DNA from: Deltaproteobacteria bacterium
GTDB taxonomy: Bacteria; Myxococcota_A; Polyangia; Polyangiales; Polyangiaceae
Assembly: GCA_016875405.1 (NCBI GenBank)
Contig: VGRJ01000013.1
Span: 1 to 64,000 of the forward strand
Reading direction: 5' to 3'
DNA length: 64,000 bases
Below, piece by piece: positions 28,543 to 36,337 of the stretch. Position 1 is the first letter of the stretch, and every line of letters starts with the position of its first letter. The notes below the pieces were generated by a model. It was not told where the DNA came from. It saw only the letters and a list, made by a program, of their open reading frames with translations, and ran no database searches. The position numbers were made by a program, and so were the translations under genes.

Positions 28543-29781
28543 GTGGAACCGATTTACCTCGTCGTCATCATCGCCCTAGCGCTCGTCGCATTCTTCGTCG
28601 TACGTCGACGACCTGCCCTCCCCGCACCTCTCGAGGACGAGGACGACGAAGGAGAATCGACGACCGAGAAGACGGCGCCTCGGATGTCGGTTGCGCGAAA
28701 AAGCCTCACCGACCGGACGGGAGACCTGGGCCGAACCGCCGCCGAGACACCGAGTGCGAAGGAGCGCCCGCGCTCGACGCCACCCCGCGATTCAAGTCCG
28801 ACCGACGAGGGCGGCGCCGACAAGGACAGAGCCGTCTCAACCGCCGGAGGTCGCGCGCGGGACATCGCGGGTCTGCGACAAGGCATCACCAAGATGCGAG
28901 AGCGCAGCGGGCTCTTCGGAAGGCTCCGCGAGCTTTTCGCTGGCTCGCACGAGATCGATCCGCGCCTCGTGGAAGACATCGAGGAGGTCCTGCTCACGAG
29001 CGACGTCGGCGCGAAGACCACGCAACACCTGCTCGGTTCGGTGCGCGACGGGCTCGCGAAGCGCGAGCTCGCCGACACCGACAAGGTGTGGAGCGCCATT
29101 CGTGACCGCGCCGCGGAGATCCTCGACCTACCAGGCGGCGGCGCGATCCGCGACGCCGCGACCCCTACCGTCGTGCTCATGATCGGCGTCAATGGCGCGG
29201 GGAAGACGACCACCATCGGCAAGCTCGCGACCAAGTTCGGTGAGCAGGGCAAGCGAGTCCTGCTCGTGGCAGGGGACACCTTCCGCGCCGCTGCGGTTCA
29301 GCAGATCCAGGCTTGGGGCAAGCGCATCGGCTGTGACGTCTACGCGGGCAAGGAGGGGGCCGACCCTGCGAGCGTGATCTTCGACGCCATCGGACACGCG
29401 GTCACCGAGAGGCACGACGTCGTTCTCTGCGATACGGCGGGGAGACTCCACACGAAATCGAACCTGATGGACGAGCTGAAGAAAGTTCATCGCTCCGCTC
29501 AGAAGGTGCTCGCCGGGGCCCCGCATGAGGTCCTGCTGGTCGTCGATGGGACGACGGGACAGAACGCACTTCAGCAGGCGCACGAGTTCGGTCAGGCGCT
29601 GCCGCTCTCAGGAATCGTGTTGACCAAGCTCGACGGGACCGCGAAGGGGGGCGTGGTCCTCGCGATCGCTCACGAGAACAAGCTGCCGGTCCGGTACGTC
29701 GGCGTGGGCGAACGCGCCCAGGACTTGCGGGACTTCGAAGCCCACGAGTTTGTCGAGGCACTCCTCGGAACCAACGACTGA
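28543..29781 (+). CDS. ftsY: Signal recognition particle receptor FtsY
   Basis: 412 residues from GTG. It begins with a TM helix (about 4-20) as in membrane-anchored FtsY, then an acidic/charged A-domain (about 30-105). The NG domain carries G1 GVNGAGKTT (about 215-223), DTFRAAAVQQ, DTAGR (about 297) and TKLDGTAKGG (about 361-370), ending in the GVGERAQDL and FEAHEFVEALL signatures. It receives ribosome-nascent-chain-SRP complexes at the inner membrane by reciprocal GTP hydrolysis with Ffh. It lies 66 bases after the Ig-like gene. Confidence 0.97.
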   Translation: MEPIYLVVIIALALVAFFVVRRRPALPAPLEDEDDEGESTTEKTAPRMSVARKSLTDRTGDLGRTAAETPSAKERPRSTPPRDSSPTDEGGADKDRAVSTAGGRARDIAGLRQGITKMRERSGLFGRLRELFAGSHEIDPRLVEDIEEVLLTSDVGAKTTQHLLGSVRDGLAKRELADTDKVWSAIRDRAAEILDLPGGGAIRDAATPTVVLMIGVNGAGKTTTIGKLATKFGEQGKRVLLVAGDTFRAAAVQQIQAWGKRIGCDVYAGKEGADPASVIFDAIGHAVTERHDVVLCDTAGRLHTKSNLMDELKKVHRSAQKVLAGAPHEVLLVVDGTTGQNALQQAHEFGQALPLSGIVLTKLDGTAKGGVVLAIAHENKLPVRYVGVGERAQDLRDFEAHEFVEALLGTND

Positions 29782-29846
29782 CGGTGCGGCCTGGGGTGTC
29801 TCGGCGCACACCGTCGAACGAATCTCACGACAGCGCGCCTTCGTGG

Positions 29847-29876
29847 TTGCAGCCGCAAAAATGTGCGTGGTATAGT
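29847..29876 (+). promoter_or_regulatory. Sigma-70-type promoter for the GltA/GltB-like pair
   Basis: TTGCAG (29847-29852) and TATAGT (29871-29876) are separated by 18 bases; the boxes match consensus at four and five of six positions. Initiation near 29883 leaves a leader of about 65 bases before ATG 29950. It gives the two outer-membrane genes a transcript independent of ftsY. Confidence 0.65.
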
Positions 29877-29949
29877 CCGGCCCGCTTTCGCGCTAGTCAA
29901 AAAAGACAAGCGATTACCGCTAGTTGGCGGCCGGTTGGAGCAAAGTAGG

Positions 29950-30915
29950 ATGCGAAAAAACCAGGCGGGTGTTGGGCTCTCGGTCGCGCTGGCGTTGTTG
30001 CTGGCGCCCCTGGATTCGTTTGCGCAGGAGAAGAAGGGCGCTGCGAAGGCCGAAGAGGCCGCCGAGGAGAGCGCAGAATCCGCAGCCGACTCGAGCGAAG
30101 GCGGCGAGGCCGGCGGAGAAGCTGGCGGCGAGGAAAGCGGGTCGGGCAGCCTCGAGGAGCTCTGCAAAATCGACCCGGAGAACTGCGTCAAGGTCGACAT
30201 GGACGCAGCGTCGAAGCGCGACATCGACGCAGACATGTACGCGGTCCAGCAAATTTGGGCCCTCCGTGCGAAGCGCTTCGAGATCAACCCGTACGTCGGC
30301 GTCACGATGAACGACCAGTTCGTCGCGCATCCCGGCCCGGGCATTGGACTCAATTACTACTTCCTGCACTGGCTCGCCGGGGGCGTGAACGCGAACGTCT
30401 ACGCGGGGATGAACTCGGAGTCGAACTTCAACTTCGAGACGAGCCGTGCCGCTCGCGTCGGTCAGCCGATCACCGAGTATCAGTGGAACGCAAACGCGAA
30501 CGTGACGTTCGTGCCGGCCTACGGAAAGTTCGCGGCATTTTCGAACTTCATCTTCCACTACGACTTCTACTTCACGCTCGGCGCGGGCGCGGTCAGCACG
30601 CGCCCAATCGCGGTCGTCGACCCCGACAACCGGACCTTCGCCTTCAGCGTGAAGCCGACCTTCGGCGGTGCGATGGGCATCCGCATCTTCTTCACGCGCT
30701 ACCTCGCCGCGATGCTCGAGGTGCGCGACTACATCTTCTGGGAGGACCTCGAGAATCCGTCGATCGCGACAGGGTTCAACAGTGCCGGTAGGCCGCTCGC
30801 GCAGGACCCGTCGACGTGGCTAGCGGGCGACTCGAGCTTCACCAACAACGTGCAGGCGCAGCTCGGCCTCTCGGTGTTTTTGCCCTTCTCTTGGAGCTAC
30901 GTGCAGGCGAAATGA
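29950..30915 (+). CDS. Outer-membrane beta-barrel protein, GltA/NfsA-like
   Basis: 321 residues from ATG 29950 (GGAG ten bases upstream); the frame open to 29863 has no start signals. A Sec signal ends near DSFA-QE. An unusual Glu/Ala/Gly/Ser-rich linker (about 27-75) precedes a motif DMYAVQQIWALRAKRFEI and then a barrel of alternating aromatic strands (YVGVTMNDQF, GIGLNYYFLHWLAGG, FIFHYDFYFTLGAGAV, GIRIFFTRYLAAMLEVRDYI, QLGLSVFLPFSWSY). This is the myxobacterial outer-membrane barrel family that includes GltA and NfsA. It is immediately followed by a second member. Confidence 0.8.
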   Translation: MRKNQAGVGLSVALALLLAPLDSFAQEKKGAAKAEEAAEESAESAADSSEGGEAGGEAGGEESGSGSLEELCKIDPENCVKVDMDAASKRDIDADMYAVQQIWALRAKRFEINPYVGVTMNDQFVAHPGPGIGLNYYFLHWLAGGVNANVYAGMNSESNFNFETSRAARVGQPITEYQWNANANVTFVPAYGKFAAFSNFIFHYDFYFTLGAGAVSTRPIAVVDPDNRTFAFSVKPTFGGAMGIRIFFTRYLAAMLEVRDYIFWEDLENPSIATGFNSAGRPLAQDPSTWLAGDSSFTNNVQAQLGLSVFLPFSWSYVQAK

Positions 30916-30926
30916 GGACGGCGACC

Positions 30927-31799
30927 ATGACCATCAAGCACTCCATCCTCGCAGGGCTCGCCGGTCTCGTTGCCGGTCTCGCCGTCGTGGGTTCCGCCTC
31001 GGAAGCCTCGGCGCAGGAGATTCAGATCACTGGTCCGCTCGCGGGCGCCAAAGCGGTGCGCCGCCTGCGGCTGCACCGGGACCGACGCTTCGACATCGCG
31101 CCGCACGCGACCTTCACGCTGCTCGACGAGTTTCGTCGCCATGCGCTCTTCGGCGCGCGCGTCAACTATCACTTCACCGATTGGTTCGGCGCAGGGCTGT
31201 GGGGTGCCGGCGGGATTAGCTACAACACCGGACTCGCGGACGAGCTTCAGACCAAAGCGGTCGACAACCGAAACTGCGCCGCCAACCCCGATACGCTCGC
31301 CTGCAAGCGCACCGCCGTGAGCCTCTGCCGCGGCTCTGAGTGCCTCGGCAATTCGCAGCTCGGGAGCATCGTCTGGATGGTTGCGCCACAGGCCACGTTC
31401 GTTCCGTTCCGCGGGAAGTTCTCGCTCTTCGGGCAGGCATTCATGGATGCGGACATCAGCCTGTTCGTCGGCCCCGCGATTCTCGGCATCAACGAGCGAG
31501 CCGAATGCGCGAAGGGAACCTGCGCCAACCCGGCGGCGTTCGCGCTCGAGTCTCGCGTGACCGCAACGGCGACCTTCGGCCTCGGCTTCAACTTCTACCC
31601 GACCGACTACATCTCGTTCGGCGCGGAGTTCCGCGGCACCCCGACGACGTGGAACACCTCGGGCTTCGACATCGCGGGCGAGGCTGGCAACACGCCCGAC
31701 GACGCGATCGACTCGAACGACCGCAGCTTCCACTTCAACCCGATGGTGAGCATCTTCGCGAGCTTCCAGCTCCCGACGGAGATCGAAGTCTCGGATTGA
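30927..31799 (+). CDS. Outer-membrane beta-barrel protein, GltB/NfsB-like
   Basis: 290 residues from ATG 30927, preceded by GAGGA at good spacing. An upstream in-frame ATG at 30912 overlaps the previous stop as ATGA and is the alternative start. The Sec signal ends near EASA-QE. The mature start IQITGPLAGAKAVRRLRLHR followed by FDIAPHATFTLLDEFRRHAL is the signature of the second barrel of GltA/GltB-type pairs, and further strands follow (VNYHFTDWFGAGLWGAGGI, FGLGFNFYPTDYISFGAEF). In Myxococcus GltA, GltB and GltC form an outer-membrane subcomplex; here a GltC-like gene heads the facing operon 4.8 kb away. Confidence 0.8.
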   Translation: MTIKHSILAGLAGLVAGLAVVGSASEASAQEIQITGPLAGAKAVRRLRLHRDRRFDIAPHATFTLLDEFRRHALFGARVNYHFTDWFGAGLWGAGGISYNTGLADELQTKAVDNRNCAANPDTLACKRTAVSLCRGSECLGNSQLGSIVWMVAPQATFVPFRGKFSLFGQAFMDADISLFVGPAILGINERAECAKGTCANPAAFALESRVTATATFGLGFNFYPTDYISFGAEFRGTPTTWNTSGFDIAGEAGNTPDDAIDSNDRSFHFNPMVSIFASFQLPTEIEVSD

Positions 31800-31926
31800 C
31801 GGGCGCTGGGCTCGCGTCGCGGTCCCAAACCGTGGGCTCGAGCCATCAGCATCACCACGGTGTCGCACCGAGCGGGCCCTCTGGTGCGGTTGCCTCCTCT
31901 ACTCGAGTGGTTAGGGTACGCTCGTC

Positions 31927-32733
31927 GTGGGACTCTTCGACTTCCTCAAGGGTGGCGCGAAGCCAAAGCAGGACGGACCGCAGAGCCGGGCCGAGCGTAA
32001 GCTCGACGGCCTGATTCGGACGGCCTCCGACAAGCGCGCGCAACAGTACGACCGCGATGAAGCGTTGCGAAAGCTGATCGAGGTCGGAACGCCCGAAGCC
32101 GCCGAGGGCCTCCTCAAGCGCTTTTCGGTGAAAGTCGACCCGTCGATCACGGACGAGGATGAGAAGCAGCTCGCGTTCGACGGGATTGTCGCGATCGGGA
32201 CTGGCCGGAGGACTCCGAGCGACGGTTCGACGGTCGACGACCCTCGACTGGCGGTCGTCGAGCACGTGCGCATGTACTGCCGGAGCGCTGAGAACCTGAC
32301 GTGGGCCCTCAAGGTCCTTCGAGCCCTCGAAGGCGATGACGAGTACGAGGGAGAGCTGCTCGCGCTCCTGGGCGAACACGACACCGAGTACACCCGAAAC
32401 GTCGAGCCCAAGGTGAATCTCCTCGCAGCGCTCGAGTCGGTGAAGACGCCGACCGCTCGCTCGGCGGTCGAAGGCTACCTGCGGGACGTGAACGAGACCG
32501 TTCGGTACCATGCCGTGCAGACCCTGTTCGAGCAGGGCGACGAAGGTGCGCTCAGCTCACTTGTAGCGCTGCTCGCTGAGGAGGAGTCGATGCGCATCAC
32601 GAACAAGGTCGCAGAGGGGCTCGCCCAACACGGATGGTCTGTCCCCGAGGCGCTGCAGGGCGCGCTCCGAACAGCGCTGCGGGGTTCCTACGACTACGCG
32701 GTGGACGACGAAGGCGGCGTGCGCCGCACGTGA
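31927..32733 (+). CDS. HEAT-repeat protein
   Basis: 268 residues from GTG 31927. It opens with MGLFDFLKGG, a short amphipathic start common in small cytoplasmic myxobacterial HEAT proteins. Helical repeats follow (EALRKLIEVGTPEAAEGLLK, AFDGIVAIG, WALKVLRALEGDDEYEGELL, ALESVKTPTARSAVEGYLRD, ALSSLVALLAEEESMRITNK). There are no catalytic motifs. It is probably a protein-interaction scaffold. It stands alone between the barrel pair and the porin-cytochrome module, which has its own promoter. Confidence 0.75.
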   Translation: MGLFDFLKGGAKPKQDGPQSRAERKLDGLIRTASDKRAQQYDRDEALRKLIEVGTPEAAEGLLKRFSVKVDPSITDEDEKQLAFDGIVAIGTGRRTPSDGSTVDDPRLAVVEHVRMYCRSAENLTWALKVLRALEGDDEYEGELLALLGEHDTEYTRNVEPKVNLLAALESVKTPTARSAVEGYLRDVNETVRYHAVQTLFEQGDEGALSSLVALLAEEESMRITNKVAEGLAQHGWSVPEALQGALRTALRGSYDYAVDDEGGVRRT

Positions 32734-32755
32734 GCGGTTCAAGCCGACATCACGA

Positions 32756-32785
32756 CTGACATCGCCGACGCGCTGCGTCTATATT
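32756..32785 (+). promoter_or_regulatory. Sigma-70-type promoter for the porin-cytochrome module
   Basis: CTGACA (32756-32761) and TATATT (32780-32785) are separated by 18 bases, each matching consensus at five of six positions. The expected transcription start is 32791-32793, only three to five bases before ATG 32796, so the first gene would be translated from an almost leaderless message. Confidence 0.65.
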
Positions 32786-32795
32786 CTGCAGCGAC

Positions 32796-34454
32796 ATGCG
32801 GTCGAGCGTAGCGGCAAGCTTGGCGGGAGCGAGTGTGCTCCTGATCCAGGCCCCTGCCCTCGCCATCGACTGGGAGGTCACTGGCGACGTCGCCGCTCAA
32901 GGCTACGAGGTGGTGAGCCCGTGGGGTGACGTCGTGCTTGGGCGCCGACGCCTCATGAGTACCCTCGGCGTCGCGGCGTACAATCTCCAAGGCGACGCTT
33001 CCCGACCGTTCGGGCCTAGCTACTCCGTGCAAGTTCGCATGCGCGTCGACGCCGACTTTGGGATCCGCGACGGCGAGACGGGCTACGTGCCCGCCGATCG
33101 CGCGCGCTTCGTCCCAGGCCTTCAAATCGCGCCGGTCGACGTGATGATGGGCTACGTCGAAGGCCGCAATCTGCTGGGGGGCGCGCTCGATTTTCGTTTG
33201 GGGCGTCAGTACCAGACGAATGTGCTCGGCTGGTGGTCCTTCGACGGTGGGCTCGTTCGCGTGAACACGCCGTACTACTTCGCGCTCGAGAGCTATGGCG
33301 GGTTCGAGCAGCGTGGAGGCCTGCCGCTGTCGACGTCACGCTATGAAGCGCAGGGCGTCTGGCGCGGAGCCGGCGATGACGCCCTCCGGCAAGACGCGCA
33401 CCTTTACCCGTCGTTTCAGTTCGGCGCCGTCGCGCCAGCATTCGGCGTCGCCCTCGAGACCAGCGGACTCAACTGGATCAAGAGCCGTTTCGACTACCGC
33501 CGCGTTTACAACACCGGCGAGGCCTTCACGGGACAATTCGCGTTCCCGGATTCAATCGGGCCGGGGAGCGGTGGCTACGAGAAGGTCGACGGACTTCGAA
33601 TTTCGTCCGACCGGATCGGCTACTCGCTGAGCGCGTTCCTCGACGACGTGGGCGCGCTCCGTGGCGGATTCGTCTACGACCTGTACTTCGGCAACATCAC
33701 ACGCGCGTTCGTCAGTGCGGATTACTTCGCTTCGAGCAAGACCACGCTGGGAATCGACGCCGAGTACTTTCTGCCCTCCTTCGACGCGGACTCGATCTTC
33801 AACTGGTTCACGCACAACCCCTCGGCCTCCGCGATGGCGCGCATCGCGTCGCAGCCGTCGCGCAGCTTCCAGTTCGCAGCACAGGCTGGCACCAAGCTTT
33901 GGCTCACCGAGGGCGACCCCGCGAGCTGGGCGGCGGCGCAGTGCGCAGCAGGGGGTTACGCTACGGCCGAGCAAGTGTCGCAGTGCCTCCGCTTTGGCGT
34001 CGATTCGACGAACGCCTTTACGGACCCGAACAACGCGCTCTACGCGTTCGCGCGCTCGGAGGAAAGCCGTAAGAGCGACCTCTCCGCCGACCTCGTCGCC
34101 AACGGCAACGCGTCGTACGCGTGGTACTCGGGCAAAGCCGACCTGAGAGCGATGGTGCAGACCGGATTCGGCGACGCTGCCACGAACCGAGGGCGGCGAG
34201 CCGGCGGGACCATCAGCGCTCAGCAGGCCATCGTGCCCGGACTCTTCTGGCTCGGCGGCCGCGTGTCGACCTACGACTGGCACGATCCGCTGCGCCCCGA
34301 TCGCGACGCGACGTCGTTCGGGTACGTGATCGCCCCCGAGCTTCAGCCGACTCAGTTTGGCAAGGTGCGCGTCGAGTGGGAGCACGAGATGAATCGGCTC
34401 GTCGGTCATCGCTTCCGAATCCTCGGCCTGCTGACGATGAGGGTCGCGCCATGA
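32796..34454 (+). CDS. Outer-membrane porin coupled to a multihaem cytochrome
   Basis: 552 residues. The Sec signal ends near PALA-ID. The mature part is rich in alternating aromatic/Gly strands and resembles a large porin: DFRLGRQYQTNVLGWWSFDG, YYFALESYGGFEQRGG, FDYRRVYNTGEAFTGQF, LGIDAEYFLPSFDADSIFNW. It overlaps the 13-haem cytochrome gene as ATGA, so the two are translationally coupled. In porin-cytochrome conduits (MtrAB of Shewanella, Ombs of Geobacter) a barrel of 400-700 residues sheathes a multihaem cytochrome through the outer membrane; size and coupling fit that role. I see no MtrB-type N-terminal CXXC. Confidence 0.75.
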   Translation: MRSSVAASLAGASVLLIQAPALAIDWEVTGDVAAQGYEVVSPWGDVVLGRRRLMSTLGVAAYNLQGDASRPFGPSYSVQVRMRVDADFGIRDGETGYVPADRARFVPGLQIAPVDVMMGYVEGRNLLGGALDFRLGRQYQTNVLGWWSFDGGLVRVNTPYYFALESYGGFEQRGGLPLSTSRYEAQGVWRGAGDDALRQDAHLYPSFQFGAVAPAFGVALETSGLNWIKSRFDYRRVYNTGEAFTGQFAFPDSIGPGSGGYEKVDGLRISSDRIGYSLSAFLDDVGALRGGFVYDLYFGNITRAFVSADYFASSKTTLGIDAEYFLPSFDADSIFNWFTHNPSASAMARIASQPSRSFQFAAQAGTKLWLTEGDPASWAAAQCAAGGYATAEQVSQCLRFGVDSTNAFTDPNNALYAFARSEESRKSDLSADLVANGNASYAWYSGKADLRAMVQTGFGDAATNRGRRAGGTISAQQAIVPGLFWLGGRVSTYDWHDPLRPDRDATSFGYVIAPELQPTQFGKVRVEWEHEMNRLVGHRFRILGLLTMRVAP

Positions 34455-35920
34455 AGGCCATGCTCGGCACCAAGCGGTTTCGCAGGGGCGAGCGCTTCGG
34501 CACCATGTTCCTGGCGCTCGCGTGTGTCCTGTCCCTCCTGCTCGCGCTGAGCGGGAGTGGGCCCGCGGTCGCGCAGACGGCGACCCCAGCGACGACGGCC
34601 GTTCCGTCCGCTGTCGCATCGGGCGCGGTTCCGAGCCCGGAGGCCCTAGCGACCGCGACCGCGGCCGCCCCCCCTGCGCCGAGCGGCAACGCCCATACGA
34701 ACGAGGAGGACCGAAGCCACGGTCTGCAGGCGATGCACGGCGGCGCCATGGTTCCGCTCGCCTTGATGCCTCCCGGAACGAACGCGAGCCCGCTGCCGAG
34801 CGATCGCATCTTCCCGCCGCAGCAGCTCACCATCCGCTTCAATCACACGAAGCACGTGAAGGAGCTTCAGCAGAGCTGCAAATCATGTCACCCCGGGGCG
34901 TACGACTCGACCCGCGCGAGCGACTACCTGCTGCCGTCGCCGAGCAAGACCTGCGACAACTGCCACGACAACGACCATTCGAACCTGGCCAATGTCACGA
35001 CCGGCGGCGAGCCGAGCGGAGAGTGCAGCTACTGCCACCTCGGCGAGAACGCTGGCAAGGGGGGGAAGGTCGCGAAGCTCGTCATCCCGCGACCGAACCT
35101 GCGCATGAACCACGCGGTGCACGCGAAGCGCAACATCGACTGCGCGCACTGCCACGGCGAAATCGCGGAGCTCGAGCTCGCGACGCGCGAGCAACTCCCG
35201 CGAATGGCCGGTTGCTTCCAGTGCCATGCCAAGAGCGGGCCCGCGCAAGGTGAAGCGCGCGGAGCCTGCATCGCTTGTCACCTCGCCGAACCGAGCGGGC
35301 GACTGCTCGTCACCTTCTCGACCGGGCAGCTCCAGCCGCCCAACTGGATGCATGGCGCCGCGCACACGGCCGATTGGATCGAACGGCACCGCGGCGTCGC
35401 AGGGGCCAACAGCGAGCTGTGCGGGAGCTGTCACGCCGCGAAGTTCTGCAGCGACTGCCATGACGGGCGGGTTAGGCCGCGGGACGTGCATCCGAGCGAC
35501 TGGCTGTCGATGCACGCCCAGGGAGCACGCCAGGACAACCCGCGGTGCTCGAGCTGCCATCAGCTGACCGCGTTCTGCGGAGATTGCCATCGCCGAGTCG
35601 GAGTGGCGCGGGACTCTGCGAGCGATGCGCGGCTCGCTGGCCGCCGGTTCCATCCCTCGCCGGACGTATGGACCCAGGCTCCGCGGAGCGCCATGCACCA
35701 TTCATGGGAGGCGGAGCGAAACATCGCTGCGTGCGTGTCGTGCCACAGCGAGCGAGACTGCGCGGCATGCCACGCAACGAAGGGGATCCGCAGTGGCGGC
35801 GGGGTTAACCCCCACCCGCCAGCGTTCGTCTCCGACTGCCGCACGCCCTTCCAACGCAACCCGCGCCCATGCCTCGTGTGTCATACCAGCGGCGATTACC
35901 TGCTCGGAGCGTGCCGATGA
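34451..35920 (+). CDS. Thirteen-haem c-type cytochrome
   Basis: 489 residues from the ATG overlapping the porin stop. A Sec signal (hydrophobic core MFLALACVLSLLLALSG, cleavage near AVA-QT) precedes an Ala/Pro/Thr linker. Between residues about 142 and 478 there are thirteen CXXCH motifs: CKSCH, CDNCH, CSYCH, CAHCH, CFQCH, CIACH, CGSCH, CSDCH, CSSCH, CGDCH, CVSCH, CAACH and CLVCH. Numerous other histidines (FNHTKH, MNHAVH, MHGAAH, MHHSWE) can serve as distal ligands, as in cytochrome c3/c7-type electron wires. The motifs are for covalent haem attachment in the periplasm. The frame extending upstream to 34121 is antiparallel-free read-through of the porin gene, not coding. Confidence 0.92.
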   Translation: MKAMLGTKRFRRGERFGTMFLALACVLSLLLALSGSGPAVAQTATPATTAVPSAVASGAVPSPEALATATAAAPPAPSGNAHTNEEDRSHGLQAMHGGAMVPLALMPPGTNASPLPSDRIFPPQQLTIRFNHTKHVKELQQSCKSCHPGAYDSTRASDYLLPSPSKTCDNCHDNDHSNLANVTTGGEPSGECSYCHLGENAGKGGKVAKLVIPRPNLRMNHAVHAKRNIDCAHCHGEIAELELATREQLPRMAGCFQCHAKSGPAQGEARGACIACHLAEPSGRLLVTFSTGQLQPPNWMHGAAHTADWIERHRGVAGANSELCGSCHAAKFCSDCHDGRVRPRDVHPSDWLSMHAQGARQDNPRCSSCHQLTAFCGDCHRRVGVARDSASDARLAGRRFHPSPDVWTQAPRSAMHHSWEAERNIAACVSCHSERDCAACHATKGIRSGGGVNPHPPAFVSDCRTPFQRNPRPCLVCHTSGDYLLGACR

Positions 35921-36082
35921 CCAGCGGAAGTCGAATGCCCGCGGTCGCCCTCGCCGAAGAGCCTCAGGCTGCCTCGGAGAAAAGGGCTGCGTGCGCCGGA
36001 ATCGTGGAAATATGCTTGCCCAGAGCGGACGGCGGGGACTATAGCCTTCCTTCCGACACCGCAGCCTGGAGGGCCCCTCAGC

Positions 36083-36337
36083 GTGAAAGAGCTCATCCGT
36101 TATCTCCTCGAGAACATGCAGCTGGATTTTCAGGGCGACGTGAACCTGGAGACCGTTCGCGGGTTCCTTCGGGAGGACGACAGCCGAGAGTCCCGCAAGC
36201 TCCTTGCGAAGCTGATCGAGGACGAAGGCGTCGACTCGATGCTGATCACCCTGGCGGATTGTCTCCGCGAGTACCTTCGCGAGGGGATCAACGAGGATAC
36301 GGTCAGCGAGCAGCTGCACATCTACGCCGACTCCTGA
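36083..36337 (+). CDS. Small acidic helical protein, unknown function
   Basis: 84 residues from GTG 36083 with GGAGGG about ten bases upstream. It is strongly charged and helix-prone (LIRYLLENMQLDFQGD, TVRGFLREDDS, ADCLREYLREGINEDTV), with no signal peptide or cysteine motif. It starts 162 bases after the cytochrome stop and its own stop overlaps the proposed start of the next lipoprotein, so it belongs to the same cluster. No family recognised. Confidence 0.65.
   Translation: MKELIRYLLENMQLDFQGDVNLETVRGFLREDDSRESRKLLAKLIEDEGVDSMLITLADCLREYLREGINEDTVSEQLHIYADS

Noticed and set aside
29780-29816. Terminator after ftsY
   Set aside because: A 7-bp stem exists but with a large loop and no T-run.
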